A DNA stretch of 64,000 nt from Pseudactinotalea suaedae (GTDB lineage Bacteria > Actinomycetota > Actinomycetes > Actinomycetales > Beutenbergiaceae): positions 283,231 to 347,230 of the forward strand of contig NZ_WNXY01000008.1 of NCBI RefSeq assembly GCF_009733815.1, given 5' to 3'. Within the stretch, counting starts at the first letter, position 1. Each line of letters begins with the position of its first letter. Of the stretch, positions 54,579 to 63,962 are shown piece by piece. Made by a program: the position numbers and the translations under genes. Below the pieces are notes generated by a model. That model had not been told where the DNA came from. It did not search any database and saw nothing but the letters and a program-made list of their open reading frames with translations.

Positions 54579-54641
54579 ATGGACAGCGACAGTACGAGCC
54601 CCCTTGAGCTGCACCTAGTGGCGAGAGGGGGGAGTTGCTGA
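54579..54641 (+). CDS. 20-residue leader ORF upstream of CNNM gene
   Basis: ATG at 54579 with GGAGAG upstream, reading MDSDSTSPLELHLVARGGSC, with a TGA that shares one base (54641) with the ATG of the downstream membrane gene. The small size, own ribosome site and TGATG junction suggest translational coupling or a leader peptide controlling the downstream gene. No similarity to known peptides is recognised. Confidence 0.45.
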   Translation: MDSDSTSPLELHLVARGGSC

Positions 54642-56014
54642 TGTGGGTACTGTCCCTGCTGCTGGGGATCGTGGTCGTGCTGCTGATCACCGCGGCGACC
54701 GGATACTTCGTCGCGCAAGAGTTCGCGTACATGGCCGTCGACCGGTCGAGGCTGAGCGCGCGCGCGTCCCGCGGCGACACCGGGGCCGACCGCGCCCTCG
54801 CGGTGACGCGGCGTACGTCGTTCATGCTCTCGGGCGCCCAGCTCGGCATCACCGTGACCGGTCTGCTCGTGGGTTACGTGGCCGAGCCACTGATCGGTGA
54901 GTCGCTGGGCGAGGCGTTCGGCGGCGTCGGGGTGCCCACCGGTGTGGGCATCGCCGTCGGCACCGTGCTGGCGCTGGTGTTCTCGACCTTCGTGCAGATG
55001 CTGTTCGGCGAGCTGTTCCCCAAGAACCTCGCGATCGCGCGGCCGGAGCCGATCGCCGTCGGGCTGGCGACCTCGACCACCTGGTACCTGCGCCTGTTCG
55101 GCTGGCTGATCTGGGCGTTCGACGGGGCGTCGAACCTGCTGCTGCGCGCCCTGCGGATCGAGCCGGTCCACGACGTCGAGCACTCAGCGACCGCTCGCGA
55201 CCTCGAGCACATCGTGGCTGACTCCCGCGAGAGCGGCGACCTGCCCGAGGAGCTGTCGGTGCTGCTGGACCGGATCCTCGACTTCCCCGAGCGCGACACC
55301 GAGCACGCGATGATCCCGCGGGCTCGCGTCGACGTGCTCCGAGCCGACGACACCCTCGGTGAGATCCGCACCGCGATGGCCGCCGGCCACTCGCGCTACC
55401 CGGTGCTGGACGAGACCGAGCAGGTCGTGGGCGTGGTCCACCTGCAGGACGTCCTCGACACCGACCTCCCCGACAGCAGCGCGGCGACCACCCTGATGCG
55501 GTCACCCGTGGTGGTGCCGACCGCCATGCGGCTGCCCGAGGCCCTGCGCATCCTCGTCAGCGGCAAGAACCAGCTGGCGTGCGTGATCGACGAGTACGGC
55601 GGCCTCGCGGGCGTCGTCACCGTCGAGGACCTGGCCGAGGAGCTGGTGGGCGAGATCACCGACGAGCACGACCCGACCGAGCCGGGCTACGTCCCGGTCG
55701 AGGACGACGGGACCTGGGTGATGGCCGGCGAGATCCACATCGACGAGGTCGAGCGGTCGGTCGGCCACGAGCTGCCGCGCGGTGACTACGAGACCATCGC
55801 AGGCCTGATCATCAGCGAGCACGGCTCGTTCCCCGACGTCGGCACGGTCGTCACGATCACGCTGCCCCCGGACCTCGCCGACCTGGCGCGAGCCGAGGAG
55901 CCGCCGATCCGCACCATCGACATCGAGGTGCTGGCGATCGATCGCCACGTGCCCTCGCTCGTGCGCGTCACGATGGACGAGCCGAGCCACGCGACGCAGG
56001 GGAGCGACCGATGA
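54641..56014 (+). CDS. CNNM/CorC-type CBS-domain membrane protein
   Basis: A 457-residue CNNM-family protein (hemolysin-like; MpfA/CorC relatives) linked to Mg2+ or other ion homeostasis. N-terminal DUF21 with about four segments: the start MWVLSLLLGIVVVLLITAATGYFVAQEF, SFMLSGAQLGITVTGLLVGYVAEPLIG and the tail LVFSTFVQMLFGELFPKNLAIARPEP. A CBS pair follows (HAMIPRARVDVL, ITDEHDPTE) and the CorC_HlyC domain ends it. ATG 54641 chosen for its GGGGGAG 6 bp upstream. It follows a leader ORF. Confidence 0.88.
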   Translation: MWVLSLLLGIVVVLLITAATGYFVAQEFAYMAVDRSRLSARASRGDTGADRALAVTRRTSFMLSGAQLGITVTGLLVGYVAEPLIGESLGEAFGGVGVPTGVGIAVGTVLALVFSTFVQMLFGELFPKNLAIARPEPIAVGLATSTTWYLRLFGWLIWAFDGASNLLLRALRIEPVHDVEHSATARDLEHIVADSRESGDLPEELSVLLDRILDFPERDTEHAMIPRARVDVLRADDTLGEIRTAMAAGHSRYPVLDETEQVVGVVHLQDVLDTDLPDSSAATTLMRSPVVVPTAMRLPEALRILVSGKNQLACVIDEYGGLAGVVTVEDLAEELVGEITDEHDPTEPGYVPVEDDGTWVMAGEIHIDEVERSVGHELPRGDYETIAGLIISEHGSFPDVGTVVTITLPPDLADLARAEEPPIRTIDIEVLAIDRHVPSLVRVTMDEPSHATQGSDR

Positions 56015-57048
56015 GCAACCCTGTCGTCGTCATCGCGGTCACCATCGCGCTGATCGCCCTGAGCGCCTTCTTCGTCGCCATCGAGTTCGCCCTGCTGGCC
56101 GCCAAGAAGCACCGGCTCGAGGACGCCGCCGCGACCAGCCGCTCGGCACGGGCTGCGCTGCGCAGCTCGACCGAGCTGACGGTGCTGCTGGCGGGCTCCC
56201 AGCTCGGCATCACGGTCTGCACCCTTGCGCTGGGTGCGATCACCAAGCCGGCCGTGCACCACTGGCTCACCCCGCTCTTCGAGACCTGGGGACTCGCGCT
56301 GTGGGTCGCCGACGTGGCGGGCTTCGTGCTCGCGCTGGTCATCGTGACCTTCCTCCACCTGGTGGTCGGTGAGATGGCGCCCAAGTCCTGGGCGATCGCC
56401 CACCCGGAGGCCTCGGCCACGCTGCTGGCGCTGCCGATGCGCGGCTTCATGTTCCTGACCCGGCCGCTGCTGCGCACGTTGAACGAGATGGCCAACTGGT
56501 GCCTGCGCAAGGTGGGCGTCCAGCCGGCCGACGAGCTCGCGACCGGCCAGAACCCCGATGACCTGCGCCACCTCGTCGAGCACTCCACGAACGTGGGTGC
56601 GCTCGATGCCAGCTACTCCACGCAGATCACCGGGGCGCTGGAGCTGCAGTCGCTGACGGTGGTCGACCTCATCCGGCCCTCGGCGCGCATGACGGCGGTG
56701 CGCCCCGGCGCGACCGTCGCCGACGTGCGCCGCGCCACCCAGGCCTCCGGTCACCTGCGGGTGCTCGTCGTCGACGGCGAGGGGCAGCCGAACGGGTTCG
56801 TCCACGTGCGCGACACGCTCACCGAGCCGGACGATCGCGCGGCGGCCGAGCTGGTCCGCCCGGTGCTGCGGCTGCAGGCGGGCACGCCGGTCCACGAGGC
56901 GCTCGCGACGATGAGAAGGACGCAGAACCATCTCGCCGTCGTGCAGCGCGACGACGGCTCCATCGGGGTCATCACCATGACCGACGTGCTGACCCGCCTG
57001 TTCCCCCGGACCGCGGGACCGGCGGCGCTGGTGGACCAGCCGGCGTAG
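56011..57048 (+). CDS. CNNM/CorC-type membrane protein, shorter
   Basis: A 345-residue paralog of the preceding gene, in ATGA overlap. DUF21: ALIALSAFFVAIEFALLAAKKHRLE, GSQLGITVCTLALGAITKPAVHHWL, VTFLHLVVGEMAPKSWAIAHPE, then one CBS pair (LRVLVVDGEGQPNGFVHVRDTL and LAVVQRDDGSIGVITMTDVLTRLF). It lacks the C-terminal CorC domain. The tandem arrangement is common in actinobacteria, and the pair may form heterodimers. Confidence 0.87.
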   Translation: MSNPVVVIAVTIALIALSAFFVAIEFALLAAKKHRLEDAAATSRSARAALRSSTELTVLLAGSQLGITVCTLALGAITKPAVHHWLTPLFETWGLALWVADVAGFVLALVIVTFLHLVVGEMAPKSWAIAHPEASATLLALPMRGFMFLTRPLLRTLNEMANWCLRKVGVQPADELATGQNPDDLRHLVEHSTNVGALDASYSTQITGALELQSLTVVDLIRPSARMTAVRPGATVADVRRATQASGHLRVLVVDGEGQPNGFVHVRDTLTEPDDRAAAELVRPVLRLQAGTPVHEALATMRRTQNHLAVVQRDDGSIGVITMTDVLTRLFPRTAGPAALVDQPA

Positions 57049-57076
57049 CCGGCTCGGTCCGCCGCGGCCGCCGCTG

Positions 57077-57994
57077 TCAGGCGGGCTGCACGGAGACCAG
57101 CCGCCCCCGGTCCCGGCCGGGAGGTGTGCCGAAGAGGCGGCGGTACTCACGGTTGAACTGCGCTGCGCTCTCGTAGCCGACGGCGTACGCGGCCGCCGTC
57201 ACGCTCGTCTCCTGCGAGGCCAGCAGCTGGCGTGCGGTGGCGAGGCGCAGCTGCTTCTGGAACTGCAGCGGCGTGGAGCCGGTCACGGCGCGGAACGTGC
57301 GGTGAAATGCCGAGACGCTGAGCCCGGCTCGATCGGCGAGGTCCGCCACCCGGATCGGCTCGGCGGCGTGGTCCCGGATCCACTGCACCACCCGGTCGAT
57401 GCGCGTGAGCTTGCTGTCCGCCAGCCCGAGCTGGCGCACCGTCCCGCCCTGCGGCCCGGTGACGAGCAGCCAGAGGATCTCCCGGCGCACCATCGGGCCG
57501 AGCACCGGGAGGTCCTGCGGGCGGTCCAGCAGCCGGACCAGCCGCCCGACGGCGTCACGCAGCTCTGGCGTCGAGCGGCTGGTCACGAGTGCCGGCACCG
57601 CACGCTCGCCTCGCACCGGGCGCGACTCGCCGCGACCGCTGCCGTGCCCGCCCGGTGGAGCTCCCGTCGACAGCAGCAGCTCGGCGATGGCGGGAGCGGT
57701 CAGCGTCATCCCGAAACCCAGTGCGGGGGCCGTCGTCGACGCCTCGGAGTACCGCCCGATCACCGGCAGGTCGATCGAGGTGACCAGGTACTCGCCCGGC
57801 CCGTAGGTGACGGTCTGGTCGCCCAGCCGCAGCTCCTTGGTGCCCTGGACGATCAGCGCGAACGTGGTTCCGGTGGTGTCGGCGTGCGGGACACCCGGCC
57901 GCGGCTCTCGCGAGAGGAACACGCCGGGCAGCGGCTCGCTCGTCCCCAGCGGAGTGCGGCGCTCGAGAAGCGCGCGCAGCGCGTCCAGCTCCAT
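57077..57994 (-). CDS. AraC-family transcriptional regulator
   Basis: A 305-residue AraC regulator. N-terminal half is the AraC_N/cupin type (TTFALIVQGTKELRLGDQTVTYGPGEYLVTSIDLPVIG), and the C-terminal part has two HTHs: IRVADLADRAGLSVSAFHRTFRAVTGSTPLQFQKQLRL and VTAAAYAVGYESAAQFNREYRRLFG. Position and divergence (189 bp) relative to the SDR gene suggest it activates that gene. Effector unknown. Confidence 0.9.
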   Translation of the reverse strand: MELDALRALLERRTPLGTSEPLPGVFLSREPRPGVPHADTTGTTFALIVQGTKELRLGDQTVTYGPGEYLVTSIDLPVIGRYSEASTTAPALGFGMTLTAPAIAELLLSTGAPPGGHGSGRGESRPVRGERAVPALVTSRSTPELRDAVGRLVRLLDRPQDLPVLGPMVRREILWLLVTGPQGGTVRQLGLADSKLTRIDRVVQWIRDHAAEPIRVADLADRAGLSVSAFHRTFRAVTGSTPLQFQKQLRLATARQLLASQETSVTAAAYAVGYESAAQFNREYRRLFGTPPGRDRGRLVSVQPA

Positions 57995-58182
57995 GCGACC
58001 AGTCTCCGCTCGCTCAGGCTCGCACGCTCCCGTCGAGCAGGATCAGGCAAGAACCGACGACGAACGATCTCACACTCGGGCGGTGCCAGCACCTTGACTT
58101 GTCTCCAGGGGAAGCCGGCGCCGTGCGCGATCGTGCTCGCCCCGCTCGAGCAGTATCGGACAACCAGAGAACGAGGGACATC

Positions 58183-58941
58183 ATGTCGATCACCGTCGTC
58201 GTCGGAGCCAGCTCCGGCATCGGTCGAGCCGCCGCCATCCGCGCCGCAGAGGGCGGCTCGGGCGTCATCCTCACCTACAGCTCGAACGAGGCCGGCGCTC
58301 TCGAGACCGTCGCACACATCCAGGGCCTGGGGGTCGAGGCCGTGGCGCTGCGGCTCGACCTCGGTGACAGCGTCAGCATCCGGGGGTTCCGCGCCGCCGT
58401 CGAGCAGGCGCTCACGCAGACCTGGGGCGCGCAGTCGTTCACCGGTCTGGTCAACAACGCCGGCTTCGGCGGTGGCACGATGTTCGCCGACACCACCGAG
58501 GAGCAGCTCGACCGGTTCTACCGCGTCCTGTTCAAGGGTCCGTACCTGCTCACGCAGGAGCTGCTGCCGCTGCTCGCCGACGGCGGCGCGATCGTCAACA
58601 CCGCGAGCAACTCCGCCGCGACCCTGGGTCTGTCCGAGGGCTTCTCGGCCTACGGCTCCATGAAGGGGGCCGTGGTCGTGCTGACCCGCTACCTGGCCAA
58701 GGAGCTCAGCCGGCGCGGGATCCGTGCCAACTCGGTCTCGCCCGGACCCACCCGGACGCCGTTCGCGGGCGGCGCGTTCGAGACCATGCCCGAGCTGACG
58801 GCGGACCTGGAGTCCCGCACGGCGCTCGGCCGGCTGGGCGAGCCCGACGACATCGGCCCCGTGATCGCGTTCCTGCTCTCCGACGCCGGCCGCTGGATCA
58901 CCGGCCAGGACATCGAGGTCACGGGCGGCTTCAACCTGTGA
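58183..58941 (+). CDS. Short-chain dehydrogenase/reductase
   Basis: A 252-residue SDR: VGASSGIGRAAAIRAAEGG at residues 6-24, LVNNAGFGGGTMFAD, catalytic Ser in NTASNSAATLGL and Tyr/Lys in YGSMKGAVVV, and end QDIEVTGGFNL. The sequence after beta2 (TYSSNEAG) suggests NADP(H). ATG 58183 with GAGGGA upstream. Divergent from the AraC regulator, the usual layout for aldehyde or ketone reductases under AraC control; substrate not identifiable. Confidence 0.88.
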   Translation: MSITVVVGASSGIGRAAAIRAAEGGSGVILTYSSNEAGALETVAHIQGLGVEAVALRLDLGDSVSIRGFRAAVEQALTQTWGAQSFTGLVNNAGFGGGTMFADTTEEQLDRFYRVLFKGPYLLTQELLPLLADGGAIVNTASNSAATLGLSEGFSAYGSMKGAVVVLTRYLAKELSRRGIRANSVSPGPTRTPFAGGAFETMPELTADLESRTALGRLGEPDDIGPVIAFLLSDAGRWITGQDIEVTGGFNL

Positions 58942-58947
58942 CCGCGG

Positions 58948-59916
58948 TCAGCCGGCCGCGGCCCGCCGGACCAGCGTCGCGTAGAGCTCCTCGACGCCGT
59001 ACCCACTCGCCTCGGCAGCCTGCGGGAACAACGAGGTCTCCGTCATCCCCGGGGCGACGTTGATGTCGAGGACCCAGGCGACGCCGTCGGCGTCCACGAT
59101 CATGTCGGTCCGGGACAGATGACGCAGCCCCAGCACCCGGTGGGCGAGCACGGCGAGCTCGGAGGCGGCGAGCTCCTGCACCTCCGTGAGCCGGCCGGGC
59201 ACGAAGTACTCGGAGCGGCCGGGGTTGTAGCGCGCGTCGAAGTCGTAGGCGCCGTCGGTGACGATCTCGACGCTGGGCAGCGCCTGCGGCCCGTCGCCCA
59301 GGTCCACCACGGACACCGCCACCTCGACGCCGTCGATGTGCTGCTCGATCAGCGCCTCGTCGCCGTACGCGAAGCAGGCGACCATCGCACGCGGCAGCGC
59401 CGTCGCCTCCCGCACCACGGTGACGCCGAGCGCCGACCCACCCGAGGCCGGCTTGACCACCAGTGGGAGGCCCAGGACCTCGAGCACGCGCTCCAGCACC
59501 CCGCGGGTGCCGAGCTCGCGGAACAGGGTCTGCGGCAGCGTGGTGAAGCGGGGCGTGCTCGCGCCCGCCTGCTGCAGCAGCGTCTTCGCGACCGGCTTGC
59601 TCCAGGACAGCCGCGAGCCGGCGGCGTCGGTGCCCACGTAGGGCACGCCGACGAGATCGAGCACGTCGCGCACCGAGCCGTCCTCACCGGTGGAGCCGTG
59701 CAGGATCGGCCAGACGACGTCGGGCCGGGTCTGCTGCAGGTAGGCCAGCAGGTCGCCGTCGACGTCGTGGACGTGCGCGCTCATCCCGCTCGAGCGCAGC
59801 GCGTCCGCCACGCGCCGGCCGGAGCGGATCGAGACGTCCCGCTCGTGGGAGAGGCCGCCGGCGAGGATCAGGACCTCGAGATCGTTCTGCTGCGTGCTCG
59901 TTCGGGGTGAGGTCAT
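58948..59916 (-). CDS. ddl: D-alanine--D-alanine ligase-like ATP-grasp protein
   Basis: A 322-residue ATP-grasp ligase. N-terminal VLILAGGLSHERDVSIRSGRRVADALR carries the Ddl H-E-x-x-V-S signature, then PILHGSTGEDGSVRDVLDLVGVPYVG; the ATP-grasp core contains PLVVKPASGGSALGVTVV and YNPGRSEYFVPG. Metal-binding end LDINVAPGMTETSLFPQAAEASG. Such a copy beside the aminotransferase and thioredoxin genes is typical of actinobacterial parAB regions; whether it forms D-Ala-D-Ala or another dipeptide is uncertain. ATG 59916 overlaps the aminotransferase stop. Confidence 0.85.
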   Translation of the reverse strand: MTSPRTSTQQNDLEVLILAGGLSHERDVSIRSGRRVADALRSSGMSAHVHDVDGDLLAYLQQTRPDVVWPILHGSTGEDGSVRDVLDLVGVPYVGTDAAGSRLSWSKPVAKTLLQQAGASTPRFTTLPQTLFRELGTRGVLERVLEVLGLPLVVKPASGGSALGVTVVREATALPRAMVACFAYGDEALIEQHIDGVEVAVSVVDLGDGPQALPSVEIVTDGAYDFDARYNPGRSEYFVPGRLTEVQELAASELAVLAHRVLGLRHLSRTDMIVDADGVAWVLDINVAPGMTETSLFPQAAEASGYGVEELYATLVRRAAAG

Positions 59917-61244
59917 GCCTGGTTCGGCCCTGGGTTGATCGTTCCGGACACCTGCGAGTCGCCGGCGGTGCCGAACATCCGCACGAGGTCGAGCTCGTCG
60001 TTGACGACGTTCGCGAGGCGGCGCACGCCCTCCTCGATGCGCTCCGGCGTCGGGTAGCAGTAGGAGAGCCGGATGTGCCGATGGCCGGTGCCGTCGGCGT
60101 AGAACGCGGTGCCCGGCACGTAGGCGACGAGCTCGGTGACCGCGCGCGGCAGCATCGCCTGCGCGTCCAGACCCTCGGGCAGCGTCAGCCAGGTGTAGAA
60201 ACCGCCCGCCGGCACGGTCCAGCGTGCATCCGGCAAGAACTCGGCGAGCGCGCCGAGGGTGGCGTCGCGGCGCTCGCGGTACTGCTCGCGGTACTGCTTG
60301 ACCTGACCGCGCCAGTCGCAGGTGGCCAGGTAGGCCGAGATCGACATCTGGCTCATGTTCGAGGGGCACAGGATCGCCGACTCGCTCGCGAGCACGAGGC
60401 GCTCACGGATCGCGTGCGGCGCGAGCGCCCAGCCCACCCGGTAGCCGGGGGCGAAGGTCTTCGAGAACGAGCCCAGGTACACGACCCCCTCGGGGTCGTA
60501 CGTCTGGAGAGCCGGGAGGACGTCGCCGTCGAACCCGAGCAACCCGTACGGGTTGTCCTCGAGGATCAGCACACCGTGACGCCGTGCGATCGCCACGATC
60601 GCGGGCCGCCGCTCGAGCGAGAGCGTGGTCCCGCCCGGGTTGTGGAAGTTCGGGACCGTGTAGAGCAGCTTGACCCGGCGACCCTCCGACTCGAGCCGCG
60701 TCAAGGTGGCCTCGAGCGCCTCGGGCACCAGGCCGTCGTCGTCCATGGGGACGTGGACGACGTCGGCCTGATACGCGCGGAACACCCCGAGGGCGCCCAC
60801 GTAGCTGGGGGCCTCGGCGACCACGACGTCGCCCGGGTCCACGAAGATCCGGGTGACGAGGTCGAGCGCCTGCTGGGACCCGGTGGTGACGACGACGTCG
60901 TCCGGGTGGGAGGCGATGGCCTCCTCCGCCATGACGGTGGTGATCTGCTCGCGCAGCGCGACGTCGCCCTGCCCCGAGCCGTACTGCAGCGCGACGGTGC
61001 CCCGCTCGCGCAGCAGCCGGTCGGTGACCTCGGCGACGACGTCCATCGGCAGGCCCGCAAGGAACGGCATGCCGCCCGCGAGCGAGACCACCTCGGGCCT
61101 GTTGGCGACGGAGAACAGCGCCCTGATCTCGGAGGCCCTCATGCCGTGAGTGCGCTCGGCGTAGCTGTCGAACCAGGGGTCGAGGCGTGTGCCGCGGCCG
61201 GGGGTCGCCGGCTCGTGCGGGGACGACGGGCTGGGATGGTTCAC
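59913..61244 (-). CDS. PLP-dependent aminotransferase (2-aminoadipate/LysN type)
   Basis: A 443-residue fold-type I aminotransferase. Landmarks: SLAGGMPFLAGLPMD, LQYGSGQGDVALREQI, TGSQQALDLVTRIFVDPGD, NFHNPGGTTLSLERR, ILEDNPYGLLGFDGD and PLP-Lys in YLGSFSKTFAPGYRVGW. Similar to MocR-type and 2-aminoadipate transaminases but lacking the GntR domain. It may supply or remove amino acids for the neighbouring ligase, with which it overlaps by 4 bp. ATG 61244. Confidence 0.88.
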   Translation of the reverse strand: MNHPSPSSPHEPATPGRGTRLDPWFDSYAERTHGMRASEIRALFSVANRPEVVSLAGGMPFLAGLPMDVVAEVTDRLLRERGTVALQYGSGQGDVALREQITTVMAEEAIASHPDDVVVTTGSQQALDLVTRIFVDPGDVVVAEAPSYVGALGVFRAYQADVVHVPMDDDGLVPEALEATLTRLESEGRRVKLLYTVPNFHNPGGTTLSLERRPAIVAIARRHGVLILEDNPYGLLGFDGDVLPALQTYDPEGVVYLGSFSKTFAPGYRVGWALAPHAIRERLVLASESAILCPSNMSQMSISAYLATCDWRGQVKQYREQYRERRDATLGALAEFLPDARWTVPAGGFYTWLTLPEGLDAQAMLPRAVTELVAYVPGTAFYADGTGHRHIRLSYCYPTPERIEEGVRRLANVVNDELDLVRMFGTAGDSQVSGTINPGPNQA

Positions 61245-61274
61245 GGCACCAGTGTCCCCCAGGGTCGAGGTTCC

Positions 61275-61601
61275 TCAGCCGAGAAACTCGGCGATGTCCT
61301 CCAGGAAGCGCTTCTTGGGCCGCGCACCGACGATCGACTTCGCGACCTCACCGTTGACGTAGACGTTGATGGTGGGGATCGAGATCACGCCGTACTTCTG
61401 CATGGTCTCGGGGTTCTCGTCGGTGTTGAGCTTGAGCACGGTGATCTTGTCGGCGTTGTCGTTCGCGACCTCCTCGAGGATCGGCGCGAACTGCAGGCAC
61501 GGTCCGCACCAGGGTGCCCAGAAGTCCACGACCACAGGCCCTTCGGCCTGCAGCACGTCGGTCTCGAAGGTGTCGTCGGTGGTGGCCTTGAGCGTGCTCA
61601 T
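61275..61601 (-). CDS. trxA: Thioredoxin
   Basis: Small dithiol reductase of 108 residues. VVDFWAPWCGPCLQFAPILEEVA carries the W-C-G-P-C active site at about residues 31-35, cis-Pro in VISIPTINVYVNGEV. It accepts electrons from the TrxB encoded immediately upstream. ATG 61601. Confidence 0.96.
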   Translation of the reverse strand: MSTLKATTDDTFETDVLQAEGPVVVDFWAPWCGPCLQFAPILEEVANDNADKITVLKLNTDENPETMQKYGVISIPTINVYVNGEVAKSIVGARPKKRFLEDIAEFLG

Positions 61602-61633
61602 GAATGTCCTCGGGTTCTCGTTCGGGTGGCTGG

Positions 61634-62602
61634 TCAGACGCCGGCGGGCACGGCGGGCGGGGTGGCGTCGAGGGCGGCGAGGTAGCGCTCGGCGTCCAGG
61701 GCCGCGGCGCAGCCGGTGCCGGCGGCGGTGATCGCCTGCCGGTAGTGGTGGTCGACGACGTCCCCGCAGGCGAAGACGCCCGGCAGGTTGGTCTGGGTGG
61801 TGGGGTGGGCGACGTTGACGTAGCCCTCGGGGCCGAGCTCGACCTGGCCGCCCAGGAGCTCGGTGCGGGGCAGGTGGCCGATCGCGACGAACACGCCCTC
61901 GGCGTCGTGCTCACGGGTCTCGCCGGTGACGGTGTCCCGCAGCGTGACCGAGGAGACCTTGTTCTCGCCGGTGATGGCGACGACCTCGGAGTTCCACGCG
62001 AAGGTGATCTTGGGCTCGTTCAGGGCACGCTCGGCCATGATCTTGGAGGCGCGGAGCTCGTCGCGGCGGTGCACGATCGTCACGGTCTTGCCGAACCGGG
62101 TCAGGAACAGCGCCTCTTCCATCGCCGAGTCGCCGCCACCGACGACCACGATGTCCTTGTCCTTGAAGAAGAAGCCGTCGCAGGTCGCGCACCAGGAGAC
62201 ACCGCGTCCGGAGAGCCGCTTCTCGTCGGGCAGCCCGATCTCCTTGTAGGCCGAGCCGGTGGCCAGGATCACGGTGCGGGCGTAATGGGTCTCGTCGTCG
62301 GCCACGACGGTCTTGACCTCACCGGTCAGCTCGACGCTCTCGACATCCTCGTAGCGCACGTCGGCGCCGAAGCGCTCCGCCTGCTCCTGGAGCTTGGTCA
62401 TCAGCTCCGGACCCATGATCCCCTCGGGGAAGCCCGGGAAGTTCTCGACGTCGGTCGTGTTCATCAGCGCCCCGCCGGCGGTCACCGACCCCGCGAACAC
62501 GATCGGGTTCAGACCCGCTCGCGCCGCGTAGACCGCGGCCGTGTATCCGGCCGGGCCGGAGCCGATGATGATGACGTCGTGAACGGTGCCGTTCTCACTC
62601 AA
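61634..62602 (-). CDS. trxB: Thioredoxin reductase (NADPH)
   Basis: A 322-residue FAD/NADPH flavoprotein that reduces thioredoxin. FAD motif [21 protein letters not shown], redox centre [11 protein letters not shown] (Cys-Ala-Thr-Cys), NADPH motif [16 protein letters not shown] and C-terminal [19 protein letters not shown] 62602 chosen (MSENGTVHD); it is preceded by GAGAGG. trxA follows 32 bp downstream. Confidence 0.95.
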   Translation of the reverse strand: MSENGTVHDVIIIGSGPAGYTAAVYAARAGLNPIVFAGSVTAGGALMNTTDVENFPGFPEGIMGPELMTKLQEQAERFGADVRYEDVESVELTGEVKTVVADDETHYARTVILATGSAYKEIGLPDEKRLSGRGVSWCATCDGFFFKDKDIVVVGGGDSAMEEALFLTRFGKTVTIVHRRDELRASKIMAERALNEPKITFAWNSEVVAITGENKVSSVTLRDTVTGETREHDAEGVFVAIGHLPRTELLGGQVELGPEGYVNVAHPTTQTNLPGVFACGDVVDHHYRQAITAAGTGCAAALDAERYLAALDATPPAVPAGV

Positions 62603-62758
62603 CTTGTGCTGCCTCTCAGAAGTCTGCGCTCGGTGCAACGCTACGCGGCCTGGGGATGTTCCTTCGTCAGGGCGTGGCCGGCTGCTCGGCGGGGTGGTCG
62701 GGAGGCGCGGCCGCGAGGGGTGGGCGGGGCGGCGGCACGGGCGCTATCGGGCCGGATC

Positions 62759-62787
62759 TTTACAGTGGTAACTTTACGTCGTATAGT
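62759..62787 (+). promoter_or_regulatory. Leaderless-type promoter of TetR gene
   Basis: TTTACA (62759-62764), 17 bp, TATAGT (62782-62787), 6 bp before the ATG at 62794. The spacer contains GTAA-CT-TTAC, a short inverted repeat that could serve as an operator for autorepression. Confidence 0.65.
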
Positions 62788-62793
62788 CCTCCC

Positions 62794-63387
62794 ATGAACG
62801 CCTACCACCACGGGGATCTGCGCCGTGCGGTGCTCGATCGGGCCCTGCAGGTCGTGGCCGATCAAGGACCGACATCGTTGAGCCTGCGGGCCGTCGCCGC
62901 GGACCTCGGGGTCAGCCACACCGCGCCGAGGCACCACTTCGGGTCGAACACGGGGCTGCTCACGGCGATCGCCGTCGAGGGCTTCGGGATGCTTCGTGAC
63001 CGGCTGGTCGAGCTTCGGGAGGCGGGTGCGCCCTTTCTCGAGCTCGGGGTCGCCTACGTGGAGTTCGCCGTCGAGCACCCCGGCCACTTCGCCGTCATGT
63101 TCCAGCCCACCCTGCTCGGCCAGGACCCGGCTCTCGACGACGTCGCCGACGCCACCTTCGCCGAGCTCCGCCGCGGCGTCGAGGCCATCGCGCCGCACGG
63201 AGGCGTCGCAGACGCTGCCGCCGTGGTCACCGCTGCGTGGTCGCTGATGCACGGGCTCGCCACCCTCGAGTTGACCGGCAACCTCGAGCGCTCACAGATC
63301 AGGCAGATGCTCGGCGTCACCGACATCGCCGCGATCGCCCGCCGCGCAGGCGGGCTCCTCGGTGGCGCCTCGGGCGGTGCGCCGTGA
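62794..63387 (+). CDS. TetR-family transcriptional regulator
   Basis: A 197-residue TetR regulator. N-terminus MNAYHHGDLRRAVLDRALQVV, HTH SLSLRAVAADLGVSHTAPRHHFGSNTGLLTAI (about residues 29-60), and a C-terminal domain of the TetR_C_33/WHG type (LELGVAYVEFAVEHPGHFAVMF). The ATG lies at the predicted transcription start. Followed 46 bp later by a membrane protein that is its probable target. Confidence 0.88.
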   Translation: MNAYHHGDLRRAVLDRALQVVADQGPTSLSLRAVAADLGVSHTAPRHHFGSNTGLLTAIAVEGFGMLRDRLVELREAGAPFLELGVAYVEFAVEHPGHFAVMFQPTLLGQDPALDDVADATFAELRRGVEAIAPHGGVADAAAVVTAAWSLMHGLATLELTGNLERSQIRQMLGVTDIAAIARRAGGLLGGASGGAP

Positions 63388-63433
63388 CCGGGCGCCCGAC
63401 AACCGCTACCAGCACTCGTGAGAGGAGATCGAC

Positions 63434-63844
63434 ATGACCGACGTCCAGACCATCACCGCAGGCGTCGTCCTGCTCACCGTCATCGGGATCGCCTACGGCG
63501 GGAGCTTCCTGCTGCGGGTCGTCAACCGGACCGTGCCGGCCAACGAGCTGCAGCGCTCCTACTTCCGCGCCGGCCACGCGCATGCCGGCGTGCTCGTCAT
63601 CCTGGGGCTGGTGGTGATGCTGCTGGTGGCCGAGGCCGGCGTCACCGGCATCGCCGCCGGCCTCTCGACGGGCGTGCTGTGGGCGGCGATCCTGACGCCG
63701 GCCGGGTTCTTCCTCAGCGTGATCGGCCGCGACCCCGCCAAGCCCAACCGCCTGCGCTACCTGATCTACGCGGGCGGCCTCGTCCTCGTGCTCGGCGTCG
63801 CAGCCGCGGGTGTCGGCCTCATCAGCGCGGGTGTGACCGGCTGA
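63434..63844 (+). CDS. Small membrane protein of unknown function
   Basis: A 136-residue protein with four hydrophobic segments (about 8-26, 44-65, 70-93, 105-130). The loop RSYFRAGHAHAGVLVILGL carries a repeated A/G-H motif reminiscent of heme- or metal-binding membrane proteins, but I do not recognise the family. It has GAGAGGAG upstream, and no stop to the TetR gene in between. Its likely co-transcription with the TetR gene is the only functional clue. Confidence 0.75.
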   Translation: MTDVQTITAGVVLLTVIGIAYGGSFLLRVVNRTVPANELQRSYFRAGHAHAGVLVILGLVVMLLVAEAGVTGIAAGLSTGVLWAAILTPAGFFLSVIGRDPAKPNRLRYLIYAGGLVLVLGVAAAGVGLISAGVTG

Positions 63845-63851
63845 CGGGCGG

Positions 63852-63936
63852 CGGCGGGCGGAAGTCGTCGCCCATCGGGCGTCTGCGTGCCGAGCAACCG
63901 GTTGCCATCGCGACCAGCGACGACTTCGGCCCGCCG
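63852..63936. repeat. Long inverted repeat after the membrane protein gene
   Basis: Arms 63852-63871 and 63917-63936 pair at 19 of 20 positions with a 45-nt loop. The 3' position suggests a terminator-like or recombination-prone structure. There is no U tract. Confidence 0.6.
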
Positions 63937-63962
63937 GCCCGGGCCACTGCCCGCCGTCGCTG

